Shown piece by piece: positions 18,738-26,248 of a DNA stretch of 64,000 nucleotides. This stretch comes from Candidatus Anaeroferrophillus wilburensis (lineage in GTDB: Bacteria; Desulfobacterota; Anaeroferrophillalia; Anaeroferrophillales; Anaeroferrophillaceae), in contig JAFGSY010000014.1 in the NCBI GenBank assembly GCA_016934315.1, positions 97,071-161,070 of the forward strand, read 5' to 3'. Positions within the stretch are counted from its first letter, which is position 1. Each line of letters opens with the position of its first letter. Below the pieces are notes generated by a model, which was not told the DNA's origin, searched no databases, and saw nothing but the letters and a program-made list of their open reading frames with translations. The position numbers were made by a program, and so were the translations under genes.

Positions 18738-19456
18738 CTGTTTCCTCCCCCTTTAAGTAGGAAATTGAATGACAGATCTTTCAATAGTGATTCTATTCAA
18801 AAATCAAGATATTGTAATAGATTAATAATGCCGTTCTACTACCGACAAACCGGCATCGCCCACATATTACAGACCTCGAATACTACCCATTACATTAAGA
18901 AAAAATAATAAGTCAAGAATTATTTTGCCACAATCTTCACTTTTAACGTCCAACATGTGCTTTTTTTTAGTTTTTTTCACCTCCTCTTCTCATCCACCAG
19001 AAGAAATCTCCCGAACAGCACAGGCCTTCAAGTCCTGCATAGTGGCACCTTCTCTCTTGGGTATAAGCAGAAAACACTGTTTTATCTTGCCGTTTGCGAT
19101 CGCCACTGCGACCGAAAAATTTGCCGCACCCGAATAAATCTATGTCATTTTTTTCCACTATTCAGGCAAAAACCCTTAATTACTAGCAAATAGCGTTCCA
19201 CAGCGATAAAAGCAACGGAAGCAGAAAAAAGGCTCATGAAAACAGCAAGATGGGTTCAGATTGACAATCCTTAACACACCGTTTACTGCTGAGAAGAGAT
19301 AAGAATGGAATATTTTTCCACAGGGTGGGGATTTTTTTTCACACAGCAGAACCGTCAGCCTGCCGGTGACAGGATGGCCGGCACAACAGACGGGAAAAAC
19401 ACCCGTAAATGGTGGCCTGCTGCGGGGGGAGGCAGAGCCCCTCGTATGTGAGCCGG
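18738..19456 (-). promoter_or_regulatory. Long upstream region of the autotransporter gene
   Basis: 719 bases with no convincing gene. The part near the autotransporter is AT-rich and holds a likely promoter (18889-18916). Further up, on the minus strand, are a short hairpin (19098-19113), GGCAAA and GCAAACG boxes flanking it, and an orphan AGGAGGTG Shine-Dalgarno at 18978-18985 that leads only into a tiny ORF. Small ORFs on both strands have no recognisable products. Between 19160 and 19456 I see only weak hairpins after the MFS gene stop. Confidence 0.45.
18889..18916 (-). promoter_or_regulatory. Sigma-70-type promoter of the autotransporter gene
   Basis: On the minus strand TTGACT (18911-18916), a 16-base AT-rich spacer and TGTAAT (18889-18894), about 150 bases before the autotransporter ATG. 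Seen in sequence; use is inferred. Confidence 0.5.
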
Positions 19457-20749
19457 TTAGCGACGGCAGGTTTCCTTCATCAGGAAGGTACAGAACAGCG
19501 CAATCAGGGAAGCGCAGCAAAGGACGAGCAGCAGTTTGGTATAGGCTTCCAGGGCATAGCCGCCGGCGGCTGTTTTTTGATAGGCGTCCAGCACCCTCCC
19601 CAGGACCGGCATGAACACCGCGCCGCCAAGGAAGGGAAACAGATTGACGGTGCCCACCGAGGTACCGGCGATTTCCACCGGAAAGAGCTCTTTGGTGGTG
19701 GTAAAGCCGATGACCACAATGGCCGATGAACAGAGAGAGAAGAGAAAAAAGACCCCGTAAAGATACGGCCGTGAGAGGTTGGCGGGATTCAGGTAAAGAA
19801 AGATCATCACCGCACTGAGGACCACCATGCAGCCGGTGAGCACTTTCTTGCGGCTGTGCAGCACTCGTTCCGACAGATAGCCAAGCAGCGGGCTGCCGAC
19901 GATCATCCCCCAGGCAATCATGCTGAGGATGGCTCCCGCTTCACTCCGGGTCATGCCGTAGACATGGATCAGGTATGGACCGCCCCACAGGGCTCCGAAG
20001 CCGAAAAAGATGCCGCAGTCAAAGAAAAACCAGATGGCTACCGGCCAGAAATAGCGATCGCTGACCACCCGGCGGGCGCCCTCCAGCAGCCCTATCCGGG
20101 CCGGTGGTGGTGCATTGCCCTCCCCCTGGTGGTCAATCTCAGCCAGGGATGGCCAGCCGCGGTCCTCAGGCCGGTCACGGACCAGCAGCCAGACCAGGAC
20201 AACCAGAAAGAAGGTCAGCACGCCGATGGCTTCAAAGGAAAACCGCCAGCCGAACTTTGCCGTCATCAGGGCCAGCAGCCAGGTGGCGGCCATGACGCCG
20301 ATGCCGCCCACCGCGTTGAGAATCCCGGCCATCGGGGCGAACTCGCGCACCCGAAACCACTGGGAGAGGATTTTCATCGTCGGGATAAACACCATCGACA
20401 CCCCGAAACCCACCAGCACCCGGCCGACAAAGGCAACCTTGATGGTTGGCGCCAGACCGAACAGGAGGCTGCCGGCGGCGGCAATGAGCAGGAAGAAGGT
20501 CACCGTCTTCCGGGGGCCAAGGGAATCCGACAGCAGGCCGGCGGGAAACTGCATCACCGCATAGCAGTAAAAATAGATCGAACCCATGAGGCCCATGACG
20601 CTGGCCGAGGCATGGAAATCCCGCACCAGATCATTGGCAACCACCGACAGGGAGAGGCGGTGAAAGTAGACGAAGAAATAGGCCAGGGCCAGAACCAGGA
20701 AGATAAACCAGCGGAAACGGAGCACCTTGGCAGCCGGGGATGTCGTCAC
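19457..20749 (-). CDS. Major facilitator superfamily transporter
   Basis: 430 residues with about 12 hydrophobic segments. The loop-2/3 signature is visible as GLLSDSLGPRK (about residues 75-85) and an arginine-containing TM4 motif (GRVLVGFGVSM) follows, as in anion:cation-type symporters of the MFS. Inner-membrane secondary transporter; substrate unknown. The gene ends facing the autotransporter upstream region. YjbQ ends 15 bases upstream of its start on the same strand, so the two may be co-transcribed. Confidence 0.88.
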   Translation of the reverse strand: MTTSPAAKVLRFRWFIFLVLALAYFFVYFHRLSLSVVANDLVRDFHASASVMGLMGSIYFYCYAVMQFPAGLLSDSLGPRKTVTFFLLIAAAGSLLFGLAPTIKVAFVGRVLVGFGVSMVFIPTMKILSQWFRVREFAPMAGILNAVGGIGVMAATWLLALMTAKFGWRFSFEAIGVLTFFLVVLVWLLVRDRPEDRGWPSLAEIDHQGEGNAPPPARIGLLEGARRVVSDRYFWPVAIWFFFDCGIFFGFGALWGGPYLIHVYGMTRSEAGAILSMIAWGMIVGSPLLGYLSERVLHSRKKVLTGCMVVLSAVMIFLYLNPANLSRPYLYGVFFLFSLCSSAIVVIGFTTTKELFPVEIAGTSVGTVNLFPFLGGAVFMPVLGRVLDAYQKTAAGGYALEAYTKLLLVLCCASLIALFCTFLMKETCRR

Positions 20750-20764
20750 TCTTTCACCTCACAT

Positions 20765-21166
20765 TCATTCTGCAATTATCTTGACGTAATACGTTCTGGT
20801 TCGCGGCCCGTCAAACTCGGCGAAATAGACATCCTGCCAGGTGCCCAGCAGCAGGCGGCCATCGGCAACCAGCAGGGTTTGGGAAAATCCCAACAGGCCG
20901 GCTTTCAGATGGGCATCGGAATTACCCTCCAGGTGGTGATAATCATCGCGGCGCGGAATCAGATCGGCAAGTTTGGTCAGGATATCACGCTTGACACTGG
21001 GGTCGGCATTCTCATTGATGGTCACCGCAGCGGTCGTATGGGGAACAAAAACAATGCAGGTACCGTCCTGCACCCCGGCCTTTTTCAGGTCGCCGGCAAT
21101 GACGGCGGCAATGTCAAGAAGTTCGCAGCGACTGCTGCTTTTGATCGTGTGCCTGTATAAGGGCAT
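20765..21166 (-). CDS. yjbQ: YjbQ family protein (UPF0047)
   Basis: 133 residues of the YjbQ/UPF0047 family: VFVPHTTAAVTINENADPSV (about residues 45-60), the HHLEGNSDAHLKAGLLG histidine/glutamate segment and the LGTWQDVYFAEFDGPR ending. The E. coli protein has weak thiamine-phosphate synthase activity; the true role is unclear. ATG 21166 follows GGGGAG and is preferred over 21184. A second YjbQ paralogue is at 43322-43738. Confidence 0.88.
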   Translation of the reverse strand: MPLYRHTIKSSSRCELLDIAAVIAGDLKKAGVQDGTCIVFVPHTTAAVTINENADPSVKRDILTKLADLIPRRDDYHHLEGNSDAHLKAGLLGFSQTLLVADGRLLLGTWQDVYFAEFDGPRTRTYYVKIIAE

Positions 21167-21301
21167 ACTCCCCTCCCCCAGCACCTTGCCGGACGGTCAA
21201 TCTTCCATGAAGCCATAAGCGGTTCCCGGCAAAATGTCAAGCAGCCAGACAAAAAAAGGCCATCAATGGCCCAATCATTGCTCGGCAATGCTTTACATGC
21301 G

Positions 21302-21733
21302 TTACAGTCCCGCGTCGAGCTGCTTGACAAACGGTTCCACCGAGGCTTTCACCTTGGCCACCGCCGGGGTCTGTTTGACCGCCAGCCCGGGGGCCAGGAG
21401 GTTCATCTGCAGCAGGTTCTTCATGGTATCTTCCAAAATCCCCAGGGACTCCCCGCTCCAGCCATAGGACGCAAAGGCGGCCCCGGGCTTGCCGGCCAGT
21501 TTGGCTTCGGCAATTTTGAAGAGGAAGGTTTTCATCGGCCCGATCAAATCCTTGTGGTAGGTGGGACCGCCAAGCAGCACCGCATCGGCCGCCTCAAGAT
21601 CGGCCACCGACGCCTTGGCGGACTTGACCGCCGTAACCTGGTGGCCGCTGGCCGCCAGCATCTCGGCGATAAGATCAGCGATCCGCTTGGTACCGCCGCG
21701 AAGGGAATCGTAAACAATCAGGACATTAGCCAT
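21302..21733 (-). CDS. Flavodoxin-like protein
   Basis: 143 residues. A flavodoxin fold with the FMN phosphate loop at the N-terminus (YDSLRGGTKRIA, residues 8-19; the usual T/S-x-T-G-x-T is degenerate), GGPTYHKD and the ASYGWSGES loop (about residues 88-96) that contacts the isoalloxazine in FprA-type proteins. It resembles the stand-alone version of the FprA flavodoxin domain. It sits directly after rubredoxin on the same strand (28-base gap), its natural electron partner, pointing to an oxygen or NO detoxification or electron-transfer role. Confidence 0.85.
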   Translation of the reverse strand: MANVLIVYDSLRGGTKRIADLIAEMLAASGHQVTAVKSAKASVADLEAADAVLLGGPTYHKDLIGPMKTFLFKIAEAKLAGKPGAAFASYGWSGESLGILEDTMKNLLQMNLLAPGLAVKQTPAVAKVKASVEPFVKQLDAGL

Positions 21734-21761
21734 AGCATAGCACTCCTTAAAGAGAGTTCAA

Positions 21762-21923
21762 TTAGTCCGCCGGGCTGAAACTGTCCTTATCGGCACCGCA
21801 CAGGGGGCAGGCCCAGTCATCGGGCAGATCGGCAAAGGCAGTGCCCGGAGCAATCCCGTTGTCGGGGTCGCCAACTTCCGGATCGTAAATGTAGCCGCAT
21901 ACTTCACAAGCATATTTTTCCAT
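21762..21923 (-). CDS. Rubredoxin
   Basis: 53 residues, classic small rubredoxin: [20 protein letters not shown] with Cys6 and Cys9, the [10 protein letters not shown] turn, and WACPLCG with Cys39 and Cys42, all four ligands of the single iron. AAGGAG lies upstream of the ATG. A one-electron carrier for oxygen and peroxide defence in anaerobes; flavodoxin follows on the same strand and rubrerythrin-like ferritin and cytochromes lie upstream. Confidence 0.96.
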   Translation of the reverse strand: MEKYACEVCGYIYDPEVGDPDNGIAPGTAFADLPDDWACPLCGADKDSFSPAD

Positions 21924-21986
21924 GTTGAATTCTCCTTCTCATTGTTCGGGTTAGGTACTTGACACTTCACAGCCACTAGGTAATGG

Positions 21987-22137
21987 ACTCGCAACAACCG
22001 GCAACCCCTTGCAAAAACCAGCTTACACCACAGCAGCACCAGGTTCAAGGTCAGCACAACCTGAGGAATGCGGCGTACAGACCACTACGCTGCAGCGACC
22101 AAAGTTGCAGGTCAATGGAAACAATGGAGTTGTTATG
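21987..22137. repeat. Intergenic repeat copy A
   Basis: About 150 bases in the gap between the monoheme cytochrome and rubredoxin genes that resemble 35984-36132. Shared blocks include TCGCAACAACCG at the start, TTCAAGG, a CCTGA(G/A)GAAT segment, and a GGAG(T/C)TG(T/C)TATG end. No known element recognised. Confidence 0.45.
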
Positions 22138-22146
22138 CAACCACCA

Positions 22147-22422
22147 TTATTGTTTCAGCAAATGTTCGTTGAGGTACTTGAGTACCATGAGCTGATCAAC
22201 CCTGGTCAGTTCACCGTTGGCATGACCGGCCATCCTGGCCACCACCACCTGCCACTCGGCTGCCGAACGGGGCTGCTGCATAATAATATCCGTCGCGTGG
22301 CAGGAGGTGCATTTCTGTTCCAGCACCGTCTCCTGAGCCCAGGATAGCGAGCCGGGAACGCCGGCACCGGCAAAGCCGAAAAACACCACTGCTGCCATGA
22401 CAATTTTTACGATCATTTTCAT
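22147..22422 (-). CDS. Periplasmic monoheme cytochrome c
   Basis: 91 residues with a signal peptide (cleavage near SWA-QET, about residue 29), a single CTSCH heme motif (residues 38-42) and a likely distal Met (LTRVDQLMVLKYL). Small periplasmic electron carrier, resembling the cytochromes that end VLKYLNEHL. It lies seven bases downstream of the flavodoxin-like gene at 22429-22905, so they are co-transcribed. Confidence 0.85.
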   Translation of the reverse strand: MKMIVKIVMAAVVFFGFAGAGVPGSLSWAQETVLEQKCTSCHATDIIMQQPRSAAEWQVVVARMAGHANGELTRVDQLMVLKYLNEHLLKQ

Positions 22423-22428
22423 AAAAAC

Positions 22429-22905
22429 CTAGACATCCTTCCCACTGTTTTGGCAAGACAAAACAAACTCGGCAAATGCCCGGCCGAATGCCCGGCCCCG
22501 TTCAAGATCATTGACCGAAGGCTTTCCCTTGACCGCCAGCGTCCCGCCAAACATCCTCAACCCCAGGATGTGCTCCATGGTTGCAACCATCATCGGCAGG
22601 CACTCGCCGCTCCAGCCATAGGTGGCAAAGGCGGCTGCCGGCTTGCCGGCCAGCTTGGCCTGTTCAGCCATGAAGAAAAACTGCTTCATGGACGCCATCA
22701 TATCCCTGAAATAGGTGGGCGAACCAAGCAGCAACGCGCCGCAGGATGACAGCTCCGCCACCGTCGTCTCACCCACCCGCCGCACTTCCAGGCCGGCAGG
22801 GACAACAGCTCGGACCCCATCGGCAACCGCTGCCGCCAATTCTTGAGTATGGCCGCTGCGGGACCCATAAACCAAAAGAATTTTTTCCTTTTCAACCACA
22901 GGCAT
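22429..22905 (-). CDS. Flavodoxin-like protein
   Basis: 158 residues. Flavodoxin fold: YGSRSGHTQELA (FMN phosphate loop, residues 12-23), LGSPTYFRDM and ATYGWSGEC. Paralogue of the flavodoxin at 21302-21733 but with an extra N-terminal charged segment. ATG 22905 follows GGGAGG and is preferred over the longer in-frame start. Between the ferritin-like protein upstream and a cytochrome c downstream, in the redox-defence cluster. Confidence 0.85.
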   Translation of the reverse strand: MPVVEKEKILLVYGSRSGHTQELAAAVADGVRAVVPAGLEVRRVGETTVAELSSCGALLLGSPTYFRDMMASMKQFFFMAEQAKLAGKPAAAFATYGWSGECLPMMVATMEHILGLRMFGGTLAVKGKPSVNDLERGRAFGRAFAEFVLSCQNSGKDV

Positions 22906-22943
22906 ACCCTGCCTCCCGGCTGCCGCTGTGCGGATACCGGCCG

Positions 22944-23432
22944 CTAGGCATCCCAGGTCCACATCCCCTTATTACTGATATCATAAAACTGGTCTTCAAG
23001 GATTCTGGCATGCTGGGCTTCCTCTTCCGCCAGTCGTTTGAACATCTCAACCCCGGCTGGATCGTCAACTTCAGCTGCAAGTTTAGTATAGGCCGCCCCG
23101 GCACTTTTTTCATTTTTGATCGCCATCGTCAGGATATCGGCGATATCTTTCTTTTCCTCGCCGCTGATTTCCAGGGCATCACCCTCCACCGAAATGGGGG
23201 TAAACGATGTTCCCCCATAGGAGATGAAGCACCCTTTACCGGCCAGAGAATCTTTCAGCTTCGCCAGGGAATGAAAATGCCCCTGCTCAAATTCACTCAG
23301 CTGCAAAAAAAGCTGACGGCCCCTGGCGCTGCTTACCCTGGCTGCCGCGGTGGTATAAAAGTCACTGGCTTTCTGTTCGGCGGCCATTGCCAGATCAATC
23401 GCTTCCATGACTGTTTTACTGCATTGCACCAT
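22944..23432 (-). CDS. Rubrerythrin-like ferritin (no rubredoxin domain)
   Basis: 162 residues. Four-helix ferritin-like diiron protein: EQKASDFYTTAA (helix A Glu), EFEQGHFHSLAKL (E..H), NEKSAGAAYTKLA and EEEAQHARILEDQFYD (E..H) supply the diiron ligands. It lacks the C-terminal rubredoxin domain of classical rubrerythrin, which may be replaced by the separate rubredoxin-like proteins nearby. ATG 23432 has GGGAG upstream. Likely peroxide reductase in anaerobic oxygen defence. Confidence 0.85.
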   Translation of the reverse strand: MVQCSKTVMEAIDLAMAAEQKASDFYTTAAARVSSARGRQLFLQLSEFEQGHFHSLAKLKDSLAGKGCFISYGGTSFTPISVEGDALEISGEEKKDIADILTMAIKNEKSAGAAYTKLAAEVDDPAGVEMFKRLAEEEAQHARILEDQFYDISNKGMWTWDA

Positions 23433-23480
23433 GAGATATTCTCCCTTCAACCACAGATCGAACTAGGTTCTGTATATTCT

Positions 23481-23624
23481 TTACTTGCTGGCGCAGCCGC
23501 AGCCGCCGGCAGGCTCACCTTCCTTTTTGGCAAAGCTGCCCGACTCACCACATCCAGGACATTTCTTTGGTTTGCACCGACCTTCTTTCTCATACCCGCA
23601 TGTACCACACTGCCATACTGCCAT
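23481..23624 (-). CDS. RCKP-type rubredoxin-like small protein
   Basis: 47 residues: MAVWQCGTCGYEKEGRCKPKKCPGCG... Cys6/Cys9 and Cys22/Cys25 form two CxxC knuckles with the RCKP motif between, as in the RCKP-type rubredoxin-like domain. The tail is Gly/Cys-rich (GGCGCASK). It binds one Fe or Zn. GGAGGAGAGT precedes the ATG. Between the octaheme cytochrome and ferritin-like genes on the same strand, so a dedicated electron donor is plausible. Confidence 0.9.
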   Translation of the reverse strand: MAVWQCGTCGYEKEGRCKPKKCPGCGESGSFAKKEGEPAGGCGCASK

Positions 23625-23687
23625 ACTCTCCTCCATCAAACGTTATCTTCCAGGCTGACCTCATCCGGCACGACTTGTGCCCTGGTT

Positions 23688-25178
23688 TCATTTCACCAGC
23701 TTCAGTTTAAAGTCGAGCCAATCGGCCATCTCCTGGATATTTTTTGTCAGATACCAGCGGCCGTCGGCAAAAACCCCGTAGTCGGCCCCGGCCATCGCCG
23801 AAGCAAAACGGGTGGAGTTGGCATAAAAAAGCCACTGTTCAACCCATTTCTTTTCAATCGCTTCATTAAAAATGCTGTCGTTGGCGGCCAACCCCCTGGC
23901 GGCACCCTTCTCCCAGGCGGTAACCAGAATCTTGGTGGCGGCCAGGGTCATGGCATTGGTATAGGCAACGGTTTTTTCGTGCCTTTCAAACTGGTTGTTG
24001 ACCCAGGTGGTGCTATGGCAGCTGAGGCAGATTTTTTTCATCCGCAGCTCCCGCACCTGCTGCTCTTCGCTGTCAATAAGGAACTCCGCCGCCGGCTCGC
24101 CGGTCAGTTCGGCCGGCAGGGGCAGGCCGGCTTTGTTTTTGATGATCGAGGTATCCGCGGCCTTGGGATGGGCCGTCGCGTAGATGCCGAATAGACGCCA
24201 GCGGCTGCGGTCATTCATCTGGTGAGTACGTTCGGCAACCACCTCCCCTTCAGCTCCAACGAGCAGGCTGGCGTGACAGGTGGCGCAGGTGGGGGCGGTA
24301 AAATCCTTGCCCACCGTCCAGGGAACCGCATCAAAATCCCATTTGGCATGCAGGGATGAAAAGAGGTTGCCGTGCTTGCTGACCGAATAGACTTTGGATG
24401 CCGGCACGTCGGGCCCCTTGTGGCATTCGGAACAGGTATAGGGTTTGCGGGCCACGGCCAGGGAAAACTGGTGACGGGCATGGCAGGAGGTGCAGGATCC
24501 CTTGCTGCCGTCGGGGTTGATGCGTCCCACCCCCTGGTTCGGCCAACCGTGGAGGATGGGAAACTCCATCTCCCCAAGATCGGTTTCCCTCACCTCCATC
24601 CCCTTAACCTCAACAATAGTGCCGTGACAGTAGAGGCATGACTCCGCGTCCAGATCGGGGTCATGGGGACTTTGGATCGTTCTGGTGCCGTCGAAATCCT
24701 GCAGGTTGTTGATATCATCAACCAGCATCTTATGGACCGGGTTGTGCATCAGGTTGGCATAGGCCTCGGCCATAACGTTCTTGCCGTACTGTTCTACTTC
24801 AACGGTGTGACAAACGGCACAGTCATTGGGGCTGACCACCGTATGGATGGTAAAACCGTTATGCTCAAAGGTATCCTTGTGCTCTTTTCCGTTCAGTGAA
24901 TGGCATTCGTAGCAGCCGACGACTGTCCCGGCCAGGCCTTCCGGCACCCTGTCCACCGAAATCCGGCGGGCCAGCTTTTCCCGCTGCAGGCCTTCCGCAG
25001 GGCTTACTTTTGCCATTCGGCTGCGTTGCCAGTCAGCCACAATCCCCGGGGTGGCCGTTACATGGCATTCCAGGCATTCCTGAGTCGCATCACTGACGAT
25101 TGCCGCCGACCTGCCAACCCCGGGAACCATGCATACCAGAACCAGAACCAGAAAAAATGACTTTAACCTACGATCCAT
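23688..25178 (-). CDS. Octaheme c-type cytochrome, HAO family
   Basis: 496 residues, periplasmic. After a signal peptide (about residues 1-24) there are eight CxxCH motifs in order: CLECH, CYECH, CAVCH, CLYCH, CTSCH, CSECH, CATCH, CLSCH. Segments such as SKHGNLF, VPWTVGKDFTAPTCATCH and ANSTRFASAMAGADYG match the hydroxylamine-oxidoreductase (HAO) family. In anaerobes HAO-like octaheme proteins often reduce nitrite or hydroxylamine; whether this one has the tyrosine cross-link of true HAO cannot be told. ATG 25178 follows GGAGGAGG; no membrane anchor seen after the signal. Heads the redox cluster. Confidence 0.9.
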   Translation of the reverse strand: MDRRLKSFFLVLVLVCMVPGVGRSAAIVSDATQECLECHVTATPGIVADWQRSRMAKVSPAEGLQREKLARRISVDRVPEGLAGTVVGCYECHSLNGKEHKDTFEHNGFTIHTVVSPNDCAVCHTVEVEQYGKNVMAEAYANLMHNPVHKMLVDDINNLQDFDGTRTIQSPHDPDLDAESCLYCHGTIVEVKGMEVRETDLGEMEFPILHGWPNQGVGRINPDGSKGSCTSCHARHQFSLAVARKPYTCSECHKGPDVPASKVYSVSKHGNLFSSLHAKWDFDAVPWTVGKDFTAPTCATCHASLLVGAEGEVVAERTHQMNDRSRWRLFGIYATAHPKAADTSIIKNKAGLPLPAELTGEPAAEFLIDSEEQQVRELRMKKICLSCHSTTWVNNQFERHEKTVAYTNAMTLAATKILVTAWEKGAARGLAANDSIFNEAIEKKWVEQWLFYANSTRFASAMAGADYGVFADGRWYLTKNIQEMADWLDFKLKLVK

Positions 25179-25286
25179 GACCTCCTCCTCTTTTCTAACA
25201 CGTGTAAGCCATTCCTTGAAATTACAAACATAATCCATTTACTGTTCTTATGCAAGGCCTTTTCTGCACGGTCCGCTACCAACAGC

Positions 25287-26192
25287 TTATGCGGGAACTT
25301 CAAGCTCCAGGCCCGCATCAGCCATGATCCGGTAAAGAATCCGGCAATCGGCAGCCGCCAGCGGCAGGAGCGGCGGCCGCGGCTCGCCGCCATAGTAACC
25401 GACCATCTCCAGTGCGGCTTTCAAGCCGGGAACCCCGTATCTGGCGGTCACCGCCTGGTTGAGCGCCAGAAAGGTGAGCTGCAGTTGGCGGGCGGCTTCA
25501 TGATCCCCCCGGCGGACCAGGCGGTGGATAGCAACACAGGCATGGGGGGCCACATTGGCCAGGGCCAGGATCCCGCCGTCACACCCCAGGGCAAGCGCCG
25601 GGTAGAGGGCCGAGGCGGTCCCCACCAGCACCTTGAAACCGGCCTCCACCTGGTTCAGATAGGCACCCAACTGGGCAACATTACCGGAGCTGTCCTTGAT
25701 GCCGATAATATTTTGATGCCGGGAAAGGCGGGCAACAATGGGCGGGTCCAGATTGACATGGGTAAATTTTTCAACGTTGTACAAAAGAATAGGGATGGGC
25801 GACTGGTCAGCCAATGTTTCGTAGTGTCGGATCAGGACATCCGGAACCATCTGGCCGCCATAATAGCAGGGGGTTACCACCAAGGCTACATGGGCGCCCC
25901 GGTCGGCGCAGGCCCTGGTGAGGCGGATTGTTTCGCCGGTGGATTCGCAGCCGGTGCCGGCAAGAATGGTTCGATCTCCAGGGGCTGCAGAGGCCACCGT
26001 TGCCACCAGCTTCAACTTTTCCTCCGGCGAAAGGTAGACATACTCACCATTGGAACCCAGAGCCAACAGGCCGACAATCTCCGATTGGCACCAGCGCTCC
26101 ACATTGGCCGCCAGGTGATCACAGGCCAACCGACCATCCTTGAAGGGGGTGGGGATGGGGGGAATAATACCGTCGAAATTAAGAACCGTCAT
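25287..26192 (-). CDS. DapA-family aldolase, HOGA1-like
   Basis: 301 residues, dihydrodipicolinate-synthase superfamily TIM barrel. Visible: PTPFKDGRL, GSNGEYVYLS (GxxGE), the catalytic Tyr in LLYNVEKFTHV and the Schiff-base Lys in GIKDSSGN. The GSNGE form resembles 4-hydroxy-2-oxoglutarate aldolase (HOGA1) more than DHDPS, which normally has GTTGE. HOGA makes glyoxylate and pyruvate. The next gene upstream is an alanine-glyoxylate-type aminotransferase, which would use that glyoxylate. DHDPS or N-acetylneuraminate lyase activity cannot be excluded. Confidence 0.82.
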   Translation of the reverse strand: MTVLNFDGIIPPIPTPFKDGRLACDHLAANVERWCQSEIVGLLALGSNGEYVYLSPEEKLKLVATVASAAPGDRTILAGTGCESTGETIRLTRACADRGAHVALVVTPCYYGGQMVPDVLIRHYETLADQSPIPILLYNVEKFTHVNLDPPIVARLSRHQNIIGIKDSSGNVAQLGAYLNQVEAGFKVLVGTASALYPALALGCDGGILALANVAPHACVAIHRLVRRGDHEAARQLQLTFLALNQAVTARYGVPGLKAALEMVGYYGGEPRPPLLPLAAADCRILYRIMADAGLELEVPA

Positions 26193-26248
26193 AGCTGTAC
26201 CTTGCCAGGTTGAACGGGGTTACAGGCGAAAAGCCCAGAATTATCAGG

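Noticed and set aside
18925..19137. 70-codon + strand ORF in the autotransporter upstream region
   Set aside because: No start signal and low complexity; treated as noncoding.
19856..21160. 434-codon + strand ORF opposite the MFS and YjbQ genes
   Set aside because: Rich in Gln/His/Pro/Gly with no domain, antisense to two clear genes; a third-position GC shadow.
21987..22137. Idea that the 150-bp repeat is an integron attC site
   Set aside because: No RYYYAAC/GTTRRRY core pair and no cassette layout.
22746..24194. 482-codon + strand ORF across the cytochrome cluster
   Set aside because: Antisense to flavodoxin, ferritin-like, RCKP and HAO genes; no domain, no ribosome-binding site.
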